The notes: generated by a model not told the origin, from the sequence alone. A stretch of 64,000 nucleotides of DNA from Ischnura elegans (GCF_921293095.1 NC_060257.1:91191449-91255448), one strand, 5' to 3'; counted from the first letter of the stretch, positions 23,478-36,295 are shown. Made by a program: numbers and translations.

Positions 23478-23545
23478 ATGCCTGTCATCTCTGGGATTTG
23501 AACGAGGATCAACTGCGTGGGAAGCCAACGCACTACTCACCTCAG
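23478..23545 (-). repeat. tRNA-like SINE head (minus strand)
   Basis: On the minus strand GAGGTGAGTAGTGCGTTGGC resembles an A-box region and CGTTCAAATCC a B-box, with tRNA-like spacing. No full cloverleaf could be drawn with confidence. Confidence 0.45.
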
Positions 23546-26349
23546 ATCATTCGTCCTATATTTTTCCCCGATTTGAGAATTGGCGCCATAAATAATTGCC
23601 TCACAGCGGAAATTGCCTCCACCCTTTCGAGCAAATACCAAATTTTAGGGTTCAGTGATGCATTTTTGTTGATATTTTGTGAGTTTTCTAGAGAATTCGA
23701 ATTCTTAGTATTTCTCTGAATAGTGAAATAACGTTGTAAGGCTAATGAAATTACAGGGGGAGTATTCAACGTAACTATAGCTTCCAATGGTTAATCCCTG
23801 GCTTTTTTGAGATGCAGCTCACGGGTTGTCCAAGTCTGTTTCTCGCACCTTATGTTTTCTCACCAAAAGTTCAAAGGAAAATATCCACGAAATACAACTT
23901 CTGTTACTTAACTAAGGGATGATTTGGGTAAATTATGAAAGGCCAAACGTTTTGTTTAAAATAAAGAAGCTGGATGCAGGTATTTTTAAGAGAATACACA
24001 TGGCCCACCACCTCGGTTAATTTTATGGGGATTTTAAAATTACTTTGATATGTAACAGAATGCGTAACCTATTCATTTCAAAGAAGCTAAATTGGAGCTT
24101 CACAAAATATTGCTGAAAGTAATAAACTGACTATTTTATCATTCATTTTGGATATGCGCATTTTAAAAAGTCGTCTAATTGGCTACATAAATTATTGAAG
24201 TGGTACAAATATTTATGGAGGAATATTCTCCGTAACTAAATTATCCAAATGTTAGTCTACATCCAGTGTCTCTGTCTTCGTCCAAAAGTATCCAATAGAA
24301 ATGGGGGATTTCTTACTACTAACGTTTACTTTGCGCAAATTTCTAAAATGAATATCAATGAAGCACAACTTAATAATGCAACTGCATGTACTACCTCAAT
24401 TTTATAATGAAAGGCCTCCTAATACATATATACGAGTATATTAAAACTAGTGAAGAAGAAATTCTTGTCAAGTAAATGAACGATACGCAACTGCTGTAGT
24501 GAGGGAATCAGGAATGCAGCGTGACCCCCAAGGAAAGGCCAACTATCTTTTGCGACAAAAGAAACAAAACTTTCGAGCGAAATTAATTATGCCCGTTCCT
24601 CAATCACATACCTATTTGCGGGACTGTGAATATCTCTTGATACTCTGGATGGGAGGATCTAAGTGTTAGCCCATAGCTTTGAGTCGACATTGGAAGTGTA
24701 GAGAGAGAGGGAGAGAGATGGTTGGAGGAGAAGCAGCCACTCCAAGGTGAGATGGTCTTGCACTCTGGAACTCGTGAAAGCACTAAGCGTCGCTCGGCGG
24801 TCTGGAAATTTCGGATCCGAATGATGCTCTCAATTTCTCCCTTCGGAATGAAGCCGTCTGTCTTCATCCCCTTAAGTACTTCTCCCCCCGCCCCTTACCT
24901 GCCACCCACCTCACTCCTTTCTCCTTCGCATCTTTCCATTCATACCGTTCTCTTCCATTCTTCGTTTCCCTTGTGTTCCATCCGTGACGCTTTTAGCTGC
25001 TACAATTGGAGGAGTTTCAATGTCGTATTCATTATGCATATTGATGCCTTTTTAAATCGTTTAAAGGCGAATTTCCATGACAAAAGAGCATCAATGTAAA
25101 CGCCTCTTGATGCATTGTTTCGTGAATCTTTGCGATATGCTGTGCATTTACCTTGAGATTCGTTGTCCTTAAGAGGGCACGGCAAACGACCTCTGCAACG
25201 TTTGGAAAAGCCTTAGTCCTCTTTTATTTCGTAATTGAATTTATGGCATCAATGTCATTTTGAATATTAGAATATGCATTTCAAGTTATTCTCCAGTCCC
25301 GCAAAAACGGCAGAGAGAAAATTCAAAGACTCCCTTCGTTTTCTCCCTGCTATCTCTCTTTTCGCATACTGAGTGAAGGGCTTTGCAGTTGGACAAAGAT
25401 TAAGGGCCAGCCCTCAAAGCATCTTTTCAATACGTCAAAAATGGCATCAAAAATATCGCGAAATAATTTTGGAAAGCGTTTGAAAATCTTCAATCTAATG
25501 TATGTTTATTTTTCAAGCAAACTAACAGCGTCTTATAATAACTAAAGTGGCTCGAATCAATTAAGCGCTACTGACGCGAAAGGGAAGTTATAATAAACAG
25601 TTGGATTACATTCCGAGAAATTAGTGCCATCCCTCTTCAACGCCAAAACACAATGCACAAACAAACACAAGTGTACGATACTTCTTAAGTGGCGCTTCAT
25701 AATGTGTAAGAAGTAATGAACAGCAAAAGGCGTCAAGACGATTTATAACTTGTATTACGAATATCCTTTTGAGCTACCTTTTTGGACAATTCAGAAATAA
25801 TTTGCAATATGTTACAGAAAGCCAAAATTTGAATTAAAAAATGTCACTTCAATGCCCTTACAACTATATAATTCTAAGGCTACACTTTGCCTATGGCTAT
25901 CGTCTTCAACAGTTTGTCAGAATAAGTAAAGTGGAGCAAAGATCTAAAAGGCGAATTCGTCCCTCTCAAGGTTAACAAATAGCGTTAACCTATAGCCCTA
26001 TAAAATATATACCTAAAGGGTTATAAAGTGTAATTTTCCGCTCTAAGTACAAATTAGCCACATTATTGGTAACAAAGTTTAGTAATCCTAAATTTAAAAT
26101 GAATATAAAAACGTAGAACTTTGTAAAATGTTTAAATTGTGGATTTATAGAATAGAAATTGCTGCTGAAATAGAAATGAAGCTGTGGTAAATACAAGATG
26201 TTTCGTGCTCTCACTCAGTGGTTCAAATCGTAAGTTTAGTAGAATAGGTGTGGCCAGAGCTCACCCTTGACTTAGCTACAGGTGTGTTAATATTCTAAGT
26301 ATTTAGGGTAGGGGGCGCTGATTCCTTTCCCCGTGGATACTCATGCTTC
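23546..26349. other. Non-coding stretch, no gene recognised
   Basis: No recognisable domain in any frame. Weak similarity between 23755-23800 and 24219-24260 (ATTCNNCGTAACTA) suggests old local duplication. 24840-24990 is C/T-rich. Confidence 0.5.
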
Positions 26350-26440
26350 GCCGATGTTTATTTTATTAGAGGTTTTATAGGGTCTCCCTCGGGAATCGAT
26401 CCTTGGACCTTTTGATCAGGATCATGGTACTTGATGGGTA
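26350..26440 (-). repeat. Possible tRNA-like SINE head (minus strand)
   Basis: On the minus strand GGATCGATTCC resembles a B-box, preceded by a weak A-box-like stretch. The evidence is thin. Confidence 0.25.
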
Positions 26441-26517
26441 TTGTACTAAATGCATGTACTAAATTGATAAATGCATGATTGTAAAAAGTAATTATAAATA
26501 AATTTATGAATATTTAC

Positions 26518-28343
26518 TAGGCATGTGTGAGTAGTACTTTTTGACCTCGAGTCGAGTATTGAATCGACTTGATAACTACTCGCGAGTATCGAGTCGAGTC
26601 GAGTATGGTAATTTCTAAACCAGGCAATACCACAATGCATGCTTCAACGCATTCTCATTTTCTTCAATACCCTTGGCAAATTTTCCATTTTGAATGCTTA
26701 GGTTGATGTAAAAATGGAAAGATAACGAGGAGCGTTTGGTGGTAAAATTAGTCACAATTACGAGATAAATGAAAATTAATGTGTCTTAAACAGTTCCATT
26801 AGCACAGTTGAAATGAATTAACTTCTAGCAATGTGTCGTCAATGTATGTATCAAAAACTGCTCAGAAGAACACTCAATAAAGATATTTGTACAATTTTTA
26901 TTAGGATTGTATACGTAAATGTAATATTTGAACCTTTCAAATTCTAATGCAGAAAACCAATTGTTCTACATGCTCAGGCAGCAGGTTTTGACGTCTCCGC
27001 GTTCCAGTATCACTGGCTGCAGAACAATGTCTTCGGCAACGCACCTGTGTAGCTGGACAAGTAGCTTATTCCCAAAGTTGCAAGGTTTGGGAGCCTTGGG
27101 AAGTTTTATAAAAAAGTTGTATCAAAGATTTATATGGTTCTTGAATATTCATGGAATTTTAGTGGACGAAGCGAACGAACTATAAAACTTAGCTTTGTAG
27201 ATCAAATAAAGAATTTTTCTTTATTTCAAGAGGGAAACTAAACGCAGCAAAGGAATAAACGAAAATTAACATGTACTAACTGCTCAAAAAGGCTAAAAGA
27301 TTACACCACTTGTGAAGTCAAACACCGGTAAAAATCGGCATGACCCGCTGAAACGTAAAAGTTGCATTTTTTTCCTTAGAAATCCTAATAATTTTTTACG
27401 AATTTCCGCGGCGTTTGAGTAAAGGAAGTATGTTAGGGTACAGACGTATCGCATAAGAAAGTATGAGCGAAGCCTTGGTGTACTCCGATTAATCCGAAAA
27501 CGCCGCCGGGGCGGAAGACGGTCGGACGCCGCGGCTGGCGAAAAGGTATTCGGCGCCCACGTCGGCTACAGCAGTAGTTGACTGCGACGTATACAGAAGC
27601 TTAAACTCCTAGGCCAAGACATTGGAACGACTTCATAAACGAGTATAAACGTATTACTAAAAGAGTTTCATGATAGCGCCTATACTCTGTTCATTTTATC
27701 TCTGCGGGTGAGCTGGTGTGGCCAAAGCAAGTGGAAATGAGGGGAGGGAAAGTTTCTCGACATGTGACTTTGCCTTTGCCAATCAGAAAACAGTAGGCGT
27801 GGCCTCAGTGAGTCGCTCTCAGACCTCCGCCGAGTGAACATCGTGGAGCAGTGTTGCCATACCTCACGCGTTCTCCTTGTATGTGACTGAGTATGCCTTC
27901 CACCAACGGTGTCTCATTGAGCGCCGTCGCTGACAATGTCATGTGCTCCTGTGAAAAAATTATCCTGAATACCTTCCACGTGAGAAGTCATTTTGTATGG
28001 GCGCCGGGGCCAAAATTCCTGTGTCCACTCACACGTTTTCAGTGACAAAATAGAGCGGCTATGTGCATTTGGCAACGTTATTTTCGCTCCTCCGCTCTCT
28101 CTTGTTACTACCCCTCCCCTATCAGCGAAGCCTACCGAGAGTATCCAGGCTCTCACGAAAGCTCACCCGCACATATAAAGTTAATAGACTATAATATCGG
28201 CAGGTTTCTGAACTTAGTAGCCTCGACAGCTCTGTAACCGAAACTACTCGACTCGAATCGACATTCGTATTCCTACTCGAAACATTCGAGTCGAGTACCA
28301 ACTACTCGACTCGACTCGAATTTCGAGTTCTTGCACATTCCTA
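26518..28343. mobile_element. hAT-like DNA element with 8-bp target duplication
   Basis: ATATTTAC occurs directly outside both ends (26510-26517 and 28344-28351), the 8-bp duplication expected of hAT elements. The ends are TAGGCATGTGTGAG and, complemented on the right, TAGGAATGTGCAAG. Long subterminal stretches on both sides are built from ACTCGA/TCGAGT words in direct and inverted array (26545-26610 and 28240-28325). No hAT transposase is recognised in the 1.8 kb; the open frame at 26928-27185 has no known motif. A GC-rich block lies at 27500-27560. It is therefore probably non-autonomous. Confidence 0.85.
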
Positions 28344-28372
28344 ATATTTACCGATATAGTTTTATTGGGATC

Positions 28373-28440
28373 GTAGTATATTAGCGCATGGAGTGTACGG
28401 CTGCTGATGATGATCGGGGATCAATTCCCGGATGTAGTCT
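28373..28440 (+). repeat. tRNA-like SINE head
   Basis: TAGTATATTAGCGCATGG resembles an A-box region and GGGGATCAATTCCC a B-box. The segment begins just outside the hAT-like element. Confidence 0.4.
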
Positions 28441-28564
28441 TTGGGCATCACCAAGCGAAAACTCTCACAATAGACATCGCTTTCAGGGAAGAGCTACTCT
28501 CTCCGTGGCTACTAGCTACTCCGATTTTATGTGAGTGATAATGTGAGTGCTCAAAGACTTCACT

Positions 28565-28625
28565 CGGCATAAGAACCCAGGACCATTAGATCTTTAGCCA
28601 AGCACTCTATTCACAAGATAGTTCA
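28565..28625 (-). repeat. tRNA-like SINE head (minus strand)
   Basis: On the minus strand AGAGTGCTTGGCTAAAGATC and TCCTGGGTTCTTATGCC give tRNA-like A and B regions. It faces the plus-strand tRNA-like unit at 28373. Confidence 0.35.
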
Positions 28626-28849
28626 CATACCATGACTTTACCATGATGGAATTCGGGAAAGAAAGCTATAGTGGTTTTGAGCTGCCCCTTTTGAGTGGTT
28701 AAAAAAAACAATTTTCAAGGCGTTGCAACTGACTAAATTAGGAAACTTGCCCATGCCTTTGCTGTAACAGTGCTTCAAAAGGTCACCGTGCCGAAAACTA
28801 TCTCTCTTAACGACCTATCAGTCTTATTCACCCTCCACGAGATGAAGAA

Positions 28850-29600
28850 AAAAGGTAACTTAATGCTTACAAAATTATAGAACAGTGGTTTTCGGGACTA
28901 AATTTCTCAATCAATCTCAAGGAGACCAAAGTAATGCGGTTTTGTAAAGTATGGCGAGCGAAGAATGTAAGACTAAAGATAAAAGTAGGTGGGGAGAAGT
29001 TTGAGCAGGTAGAGCAATTTAACTATTTGGGCAGCAGATTAGAGGAAAACGGACGCAGTAGCAAGGACATCAGGAGGCGAAATGCACTAGCAAAGGAGGC
29101 GTTCGTGAACAGGTAGGAGCTTATGAGAGGAGCTCATGTAATAGTTTAAGGAAAAGGTCAGTGAAGAGTTTGATCTGGAGTGTAGCTCTCTACGGTGCGG
29201 AAACGTGGACACTGAGGAAAGAAGACGATAGAAGATTGGAGGCATTCGAGATGTGGGTATGGAGAAGAATGGAGAAGGTGAAATGGACGGAGAGTAGGAG
29301 AAACGACGAAGTGCTGGACATGGAGGGTGAGGAGAGGCAGCTATTAGGTGATATACGGAAGAGACAGAAGGTATGGATGCAGCGAGTACTTAGCGGGGAG
29401 GGGATGTTGAAAATGGTGTTAGAGGGTAGAATGTTAGGGAAACGAGGGTGGGGATGGAAAAGAATAGGATTTTTAGATAGATTGAAAGAGAGTAGGCCTT
29501 ACAGTGAATTAAAGAAGGCAGTGCTGGAAGGAAAGGGAGGCTCCCAGATCACTTCTTTAGTACTCCGTGGAAGCCTACCTTAATCTGTAGAATACCATAA
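28850..29600 (+). pseudogene. 5'-truncated LINE ORF2 tail (RTE-like)
   Basis: Two in-order frames encode the post-RT region: FEQVEQFNYLGSRLEENGRS (28934-29116) and LIWSVALYGAETWTLRKEDD, then FEMWVWRRMEKVKW, and a basic tail with RQKVWMQRVLSGEG (29161-29583). The intact LINE at 51369-54341 has the same order (FQYLGSLVRWNG, VVLYGCESWTVKKKE, FEMWVWRRMLKVKW). EN and the RT catalytic core are missing, and a stop separates the pieces. The tail lacks the GATGAT repeats and ends near 29600 in an AT-rich repeat, so it is a related but distinct subfamily. Confidence 0.75.
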
Positions 29601-30439
29601 TAATGATAATAATTTCTCAAATACTATCAGATAATGAGTAAAACGTCACAGTAATTAATAAATTAAGCAAAAATCATAAAAGGAAATTTATGAATGAATT
29701 TGAAAATGTAGATAATAGTCACTTCTTCAAAAAGCGTAATTTTATGGTTTCAAAATGATTGAAAATCGTTGTTTGAGATGTATTCCCTAAAAATCGTATT
29801 TTTTTAAATCGTAGTAATCTTTGCACTTAGATGCACATTAAAAATGAACATTGTGTATTACAGCTTAAATTGTGGACCACAAATCCTCTCTCTTGTAAAG
29901 TGGCGTGTGCAAATCTGAATTAGGTACATGAGGTTTCGTGCCCTAAACATGCGAAAAAAATGGTCGGCCCCATTGAGTATTTTTGTTCGCCTTTCCGTCC
30001 TCCCGCACCCTTAAGGATATATATCGCAAACCCCGACATCCTTTCTTTCCCACGCACTCCTGCTGCTCAAATCTCGCTCACGCACACGCTTAAGCACGCA
30101 AACCAAACATCCCCAAACTCCATCCACCTCCCTCTCAGAAGAGCCCATCCCCTTCAAAACAAGGAGTTGTAGAAAATTAAAGTATTATACTGTTTAATAT
30201 GGAGCTATTCCCAGATTACCACGATCTTCCCTCCTAACTTGCTCTTCCCTCTTCAATTCACTGGACATCCTATTCTCTTCCTTTTTTCGTTCGCCCACAA
30301 ATTTGAACCAGATATATATCTGGGAATTGTCCAACTTCCGGTGAGTACAAATACTACCTCTTCAACTATTTTGAATGTGCGCTTAATGTGTACCAAGAGG
30401 ACAAATGACACAAAAAGTTTAAGAGGCCAGTATTACCTT

Positions 30440-30720
30440 TCCACTGTAGGTGTAGAAGATCCTATTTTCTTCCATCCATTCCCTCGTTCATCCAACATTC
30501 TACCCTCTGACACTGTTTTCAACATCCCATCCCCGCCTAGTACTGGCTCCATCCATACCTTCTGTCTCCTCCGTATCTCATCTGAAAGCTTCCTCTCCTC
30601 ATCCACCATGCCATAAATCATGCAAGTGATATTCGATGCAAATTTTCCAAGTGATCTTCGATGTTCCTCTTTCACCTCTCCGTCTACTTCACCTTCTCCA
30701 TTCTTCGCCACACCCACATC
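30440..30720 (-). pseudogene. LINE ORF2 tail fragment (minus strand)
   Basis: The minus-strand frame encodes SDEIRRRQKVWMEPVLGGDG, then MLKTVSEGRMLDERGNGWKK. It matches the tail of the copy at 28850-29600 (IRKRQKVWMQRVLSGEGMLK). Only the extreme C-terminus is present. Confidence 0.7.
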
Positions 30721-31689
30721 TGGAATGTCTCCAGTCTTCTCTCATCTTCCTTCCTAAGAGTCCACCTTTCTTTACAGTAAAGCGAAGCACTACCAACCAG
30801 TCTCTTTACTTCGTTTCTTCAAATTCTTGAAGTGTAAATGTAAAAAAAGATGCTCCAAAAGTCGTACCAACTTACACTTATCCGTTTTAAACTGACCCGG
30901 AATCTGCTGCATTGGTTTGCGAGATGGAAAAGGACTGCAGGGACCATAGACAGCCTCTCAACCGGTAAGCCTTTGCACTCACACACACAACAAGCTGAAA
31001 CTGCAGGGAGAATAAGATCAAGAAGAGCGGGTCAAGATGTACCTGTATAATAGGAAAGTTAGCTAATTACCTCAAATTCAGTTCTTACATTGTGATCCTC
31101 TCTTCAGCTCCATTCTGTTCACGGACGCCTCCTTTGCTTCAGAAATTCTCCTGCTCTCATTTCTGCATACGTTTTCCTTTGGTGTGCTGCCTGAATGGTT
31201 TAATTGCTATAACCGCTTAAATCTTTTACGTTACTTGCTCACGATGCCTTACGAAGTCGCATAAAGGTGTTCCTAGTAGTACATATATGAGTGCATGTAG
31301 CTGATTTATTGATAAGAGTTATATTCTATTTTATGTATAATTAGAATATTAAAAAATAACCTTTATATGCAAGCATCTTGTTTTTTGTGTAATCCAATAG
31401 TATACAGTAGGTCTTTGCATTTTATTTTATTGGCTTTTCTTCTTTATATTCCGCACTTCTCGCAAACTCATTACTCCGGCGCTATCGATAGGGAAGTGAT
31501 CTTACAACTTCAGAAGGTGTTTATTGGGAAAATATTTTAAAGCACTTTAAGTGCCGAGTAAATTAAAACATTGGATTTATTATCATGTTCCATCCGAGTT
31601 GTTATATATCAGTAAATTTAAATTAATGGGCAATTTTCCATAAATACTATATTCCACTTCACTGACGATCTCAATATATTTTGTGTTTT

Positions 31690-32560
31690 ACCAGACTATA
31701 AAAAAGCCATTAATGAAATCAAAGAAAAGGAATTGGGAGTGAATATCCATGGAGAAAAAATTAACATGCTAAGATTTGCCAATGACGTAGCCGTTATAGC
31801 AGAAACAGAGAAGGATTTGAAAAATATTCTGGTTAATATGGGTAGGGTAATGAGTAGATATCAACTGAAAATAAGCACGAAGAAAACCAAGATCTTAGTA
31901 TGCAGCAGAAGAGAAGAAGTCAAGACCAACATTAAAATAGGGAGGCAAAAACTGATAGAGGTGGATGAATTCTGTTATTTGGGAAGCAAGATAACTAGTG
32001 ACGGGAGAAGCAAGAAAGAAATTATCAGCAGAATAGCCCAGGCGAAGAGAGCATTCCACCAAAAGAGAGACCTGCTTACAGCGGGAAACTTAAATATGGA
32101 AGTAAAGAAACAATTTATAATAACCTACATCTGGAGTAAGCTCCTATACGGAAGTGAGGTATGGACAATGACCGCAGCGGAGAAAGCAAGGATAGAGGCC
32201 TTTGAAATGTGGTGAAGAAGAATGATGAAAATCAAATGGATCGACCGAGTTAGTAACGAGGAAGTCCTAAGAAAGGTAGGAGAGAAGAGAAGCCTCATGA
32301 AAACCTTAATAAGAAGACGGAACAACCTTATAGGCCACATCTTGAGACATGATGGCCTGATGAAGACAATCGTCGAGGGACAAGTGGAAGGCAAGAATGG
32401 AAAAGGATGACCCTGAACAAAATATATGGAACAAGTAAAGAGGGATGTGAAAGAGAAGAAATACGTAGGAGTGAAAAGATTAACTGATAGGAGAACTGAG
32501 TGGAGAGCTGCGTCAAACCAATCCTAGGATTGTTGACCAGTGATGATGATGATGAAAAAA
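31690..32560 (+). pseudogene. 5'-truncated RTE-like LINE, RT motif C to 3' end
   Basis: The frame begins in the RT palm at MLRFANDVAVIAETEKDLKN, corresponding to the YADD motif of the intact copy. Here it reads FAND, so one catalytic Asp is Asn. The post-RT region follows: EFCYLGSKITSDGRSKKEI, LLYGSEVWTMTAAEKARIEA, FEMW, then a stop codon. The frame resumes as RMMKIKWIDRVSNEEVLRKV and GHILRHDGLMKTIVEG (32222-32410). The 3' end is GTTGACCAGTGATGATGATG (tail 32532-32555), as in other family members. The coding part is 5'-truncated and carries at least two stops. Confidence 0.8.
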
Positions 32561-33079
32561 GTCTTTTTTTTTTAATTGCCAGTGACATTTAATTCAATAC
32601 CAAGTAATTGACTCTATCTGCTTGGCAGAAAGAAATAACCAATGGAAGTAGTAATTTGACTTTTTAAATGTTCATAATATCAAACTTAGTATTTCTTATT
32701 AATTTATATGCCTTGCTCTGTGATAGGTAAGATTTAAGTAATTGACACATTTGGAATCTTAAAATATTTAAATTCGAAGTCTAGTAAAATAAGTAGGGGG
32801 TTGCTCAGAGGTATCAATGCTTATTTCACATGTAGTCCGTTCTAAATTTTCAAAGTACTAACGAATTTGGCCGTAGTAACTCAAATGATCCGATGGCGAC
32901 TGAGAAAAAAGTATGGTTCGGTGCCTTTTTCATTTTTTCCACTATTCTCTTAGTTTGACCCAATGAATTTTTCAATTTGTAATTTACGGACGATAAGCAT
33001 GAAAGTAACAACCACTATAAAGCAGAGCATTAAAAGAATTGAAATAAAAAAGTGTATGAAATTGAATGCCAATTAGTGC

Positions 33080-33245
33080 TCCTCAACAGTCAAAATTGGT
33101 ACCGTCAGAAGATTTGGGATATTTAGAGATATTAAAAAAATAAGAGTACTTAATTCGCTTTGCGATGGAATCCACTTAAATGCGTACTTGAGTACTCTAG
33201 GCGAGTACGTATGTGCCATCCAAAAACCTCTAAAGCGCCTTTTTG
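33080..33245 (+). repeat. Diverged duplication, copy 1 (about 425 bp apart)
   Basis: TTCGCTTTGCGATGGAATCC, GCGAGTACGTATGTGCCATCC and AAGCGCCTTT align in order with TTCGCTTTGCGCTGGAATCC, GCGAGTACATATTTACTATCC and AGGCGCCCTTT at 33505-33680. Confidence 0.55.
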
Positions 33246-33504
33246 GCATGCCACTTTTTATTTATTTTGGTATTATTTATTCCAATAATCCGCCGATAAA
33301 TCAGAAAAAAATAGCCCTGTGTGGTTGAACCTTTGTCTTAAAATCGTCAAAATTCGCGTTTCACGACGTTCTTTACGTTAGCTTGAGTCAAAACGACAGT
33401 TTGCAGTCCTGATAGAGCACTAGATCCAAATTAAATGGTAGGATTTTAGCTTATAACATTAAGAACTCATAGAATATATTTTACTCCGAATATTTTTGCA
33501 TAGT

Positions 33505-33680
33505 GTTCTGTAGAATTGGCCCTATGAGTTTAGTTGGGGTATTTGGATAACTGAAAAAAACAAGGGAGAGTATTTACTTCGCTTTGCGCTGGAATCCACT
33601 GAAATTTGTACAGAAGTCCTCTTTGCGAGTACATATTTACTATCCTCCGCTCCCACAAAAAACACTCAGGCGCCCTTTCC
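33505..33680 (+). repeat. Diverged duplication, copy 2
   Basis: Partner of 33080-33245. It runs on into a long C/T-rich tract at 33680-34260 that includes a (CA)/(GCAC) microsatellite at about 33992-34025. Confidence 0.55.
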
Positions 33681-34265
33681 CCAGCGCATCTGCCTCCCTT
33701 CCAACCCCTCTCCGTGTTCGTTTAACCCTATCCTTCTTCCCTCGCGACCCCTTATTTCCATGCTGCGTTTACTCTATTAATCTTTCTCCTTCTCTCTTTC
33801 TCTCCCACCCCCACTCCTGTTAATCTCCCCGCTACACCCCCTGCCACACTCCTCCCCCCCTCTCTCTCTCTCCCCCTCTTTTTGCGCTTCGCATCCCTCT
33901 CTCCCCCTCCCCTCATTCCCACCCTCCCCCACCACGGATAAAAAAAACAACCCCGCTTTTTTTATTCTTTTCACATTTTTCTCCACTCTAGCACACACGC
34001 ACACGCACGCACACGCACGCAGACAAACACAGGCGCCCCCTGGCCGTCGTCTCTTTTCCCATTCACCCTTTCTCCCGCCCAATTTATCTTCCCTTCGACT
34101 CCTCCCTCAAACCCACCACCCCCCAAAAAAATACCACCCTCTCGAAGAATTTCCCCCACCCTCTCCTGTTCACCGCGTGCCTTCAACGATTTCTTCGACC
34201 CGCAAGCAGCGAATCCACTTGAACTTACGCACATCCACTCTTCACTGAAACTCCCATCCCTCAAT
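33681..34265. repeat. C/T-rich tract with CACACG microsatellite
   Basis: This is nearly pure pyrimidine in long runs. The open frames on both strands here are a composition effect. ACACACGCACACGCACGC-type repeats occupy about 33992-34025. Confidence 0.7.
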
Positions 34266-34654
34266 TTTACTGCAAAAATATCTGTTGATATATCGGATGG
34301 AAAAATTAATACTTCTGGCCGCTTTCTCCTCGTTTTTTGTCGCGATGTGGCAAAATATTGCCGTGATAGAAGCCTCTTAGGATTTTTAAAGAGATGATGT
34401 TATTTTTAATCGATTATAATTTGAAAAGCAACACAAATTTATGCACTTACATAAATGATCAATTCTCGCACTCGGCAAATTCGCGAATACATCGCGGTCA
34501 TTTAAATACCGCGGATGACTCCGTAGCAATAAATGCTTACGTTCACTCAGTGATTCAACCACATTTACCCGTGCCGCACATTAGACGTTGGGGTGTCCGT
34601 TTCTTTCCCTGGGCCTCCAAAGGATTAAATTTAGGTGTGTCCGAAGACTTGAAC

Positions 34655-34725
34655 CAGGATTTGATTCCGGAGCCCTTCGAGTAGCAGCCAAGTTTTCTAC
34701 CCCCTAGGCTACCACACTTCCAAGT
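34655..34725 (-). repeat. tRNA-like SINE head (minus strand)
   Basis: On the minus strand GTGGTAGCCTAGGGGGTAGA has an A-box-like core and CCGGAATCAAATCCTGG a B-box-like core with paired ends. It is close to a tRNA layout but the anticodon arm is poor. Confidence 0.5.
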
Positions 34726-34789
34726 ACTTCTGTGCTGTAAATAATTTCAAAATTTAGATGTTTGTTTCTTTGTTTAAATTAGTTCTGGT

Positions 34790-35060
34790 CATGATAGGTG
34801 AAGAAAGAGGGCTTCTGGGTGATGTGTTGAGGTGAGAGAGGATTTGGATGGAGGGAATACATAGCGGAGAGGGGGCGTTAAAAAAAGGAAGAATGTTGAG
34901 TATTATGGGGAGAGGAAGAGATGGGATTTATGGAAATATTGTTAGGGAGTAGGCCGTAATATGAATTGTAAAGGCATTTACAAGCTGGGAGGGGGAAAAA
35001 ACTAGGGTAGTTTGCAAAATCCTCCATATAAACCTATCTTGATTGATAGAATACTTACAT
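34790..35060 (+). pseudogene. LINE ORF2 tail relic (plus strand)
   Basis: GGGCTTCTGGGTGATGTGTT, GAGAGGGGGCGTTAAAAAAA, GGAAGAATGTTGAGTATTA, TGTTAGGGAGTAGGCCGTAA and the terminal AACCTATCTTGATTGATAGA follow the order of 29335-29595. The reading frame is lost. Confidence 0.6.
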
Positions 35061-35394
35061 TATAATTAAAATTCCGAGTAATCGCGTGAATTCAAAGATT
35101 TATCGCCCTCAAGCCCCAGAATGTTGCCAGAATGTGCGCATTCGTACTTCAGCTGTTTAAAGTAACTCTCCAGTGACTCTTTTGTCCTCTCCTCCTAGAA
35201 AAAAAACATTCCCCTTCTTTTTTTCTTCGCCGTCTACATCATCATTTTCTCAATGCCTCCTCTCTCCCCGTGCCGCTATACGACCTCTATTTCGTAATTG
35301 CTCATGAATATATGTTTTCTGTTTCCATCCAACCACGTTTCCATGGAAACCGCTGTCGACACCTCCCCCGCTGCACGGCAACCCCTCCGGTCAT

Positions 35395-35870
35395 GCCTTT
35401 TTCTAAGCATTCAGCCGGAGGCCCTGCTTCACTTGGTCACTCCACCTGAGCCGTGGTCTTCCCAGCGACCGCCTTCCTAAGGGTTGCCTCATCCATACCC
35501 TTTTCCTCATCTCGTCCCCCTCTCGCCTTTGCATCCGTCCCAGCCGCCTTAACCCCCTGCTCTTCACCAGTGATACAATTCCAGGATCCATGCATATATT
35601 TCCCTCAGCTCACGATTTTTCTTTTCACCATTTTATTTAACCGGTCCACATGGTCTGCGATAAAGTTTATTTTCTAATAGAAATGAGTTTCTTCTCTCTT
35701 TTAATTGTAAGCTCCCAAATTTCCGCTCCACATAGTACAAGTGGTTGTATTATTAATTTATGCATGTCAAGTTTTGTTTCTCTGGCCAGCAATTCGATTC
35801 CAAATAGTTTTCATAAACTCCAAAAGCATCATTTCGCTGGCGCTAGTCTACACTGTACTCCCTCCTCTTC
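35395..35870 (-). pseudogene. LINE ORF2 tail relic of another family (minus strand)
   Basis: The minus strand encodes LVKSRGLRRLGRMQRREGDE and GRRSLGRPRLRWSDQVKQGL (35403-35591), the familiar R-L-GH(R/M)-R...GRP-LRW-DQV tail of RTE/R4-type LINEs. Upstream, near 35700-35760, a frameshifted segment resembles the VLYGSE-W-L block. EN and RT core are absent. Confidence 0.65.
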
Positions 35871-36295
35871 GCTGTTTTAGTTGGTTATTCGGACACCCAG
35901 GTGCTTAAAAGTGTTTTTCTTTCATATATTTGCTGCTCAATCCACTACGTACCGTGTATATTACACAAAGCAAAGGAAAAAAATCTTGTTGTAGCTAGAG
36001 TGCTGGAAAAAGTGCAGGCTAGGTTTAGTTCTTCCTACTTTACTACTACTACCACTCCATTACGTCACAAGATGAGAAAGATGTTGACCATTCGTTTTAT
36101 CATAGGATTTGAAGTACGGCTTTTAAATGATTATTACTGAATGAGCAGTGTTGACATAGGCTTCGTTTCTCTTTAACTTAACCTCCGGATATTCGCATTC
36201 TATCTAAAACAGAGCATGCATCTGTAATGCATGTTATGTCTCGCGGAGCATTGCTTCATTCCCGAATACAATTACTCTCAAAATCGTAGGCGGAA

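Noticed and set aside
33584..34264. Pro/Ser-rich and Gly/Arg-rich open frames on both strands
   Set aside because: The region is a C/T-rich simple-sequence tract; open frames arise from composition.
34655..34725. Functional tRNA gene
   Set aside because: A and B boxes are present but stems and anticodon arm do not form a convincing cloverleaf; a SINE head is more likely. The same holds for the other tRNA-like spots.
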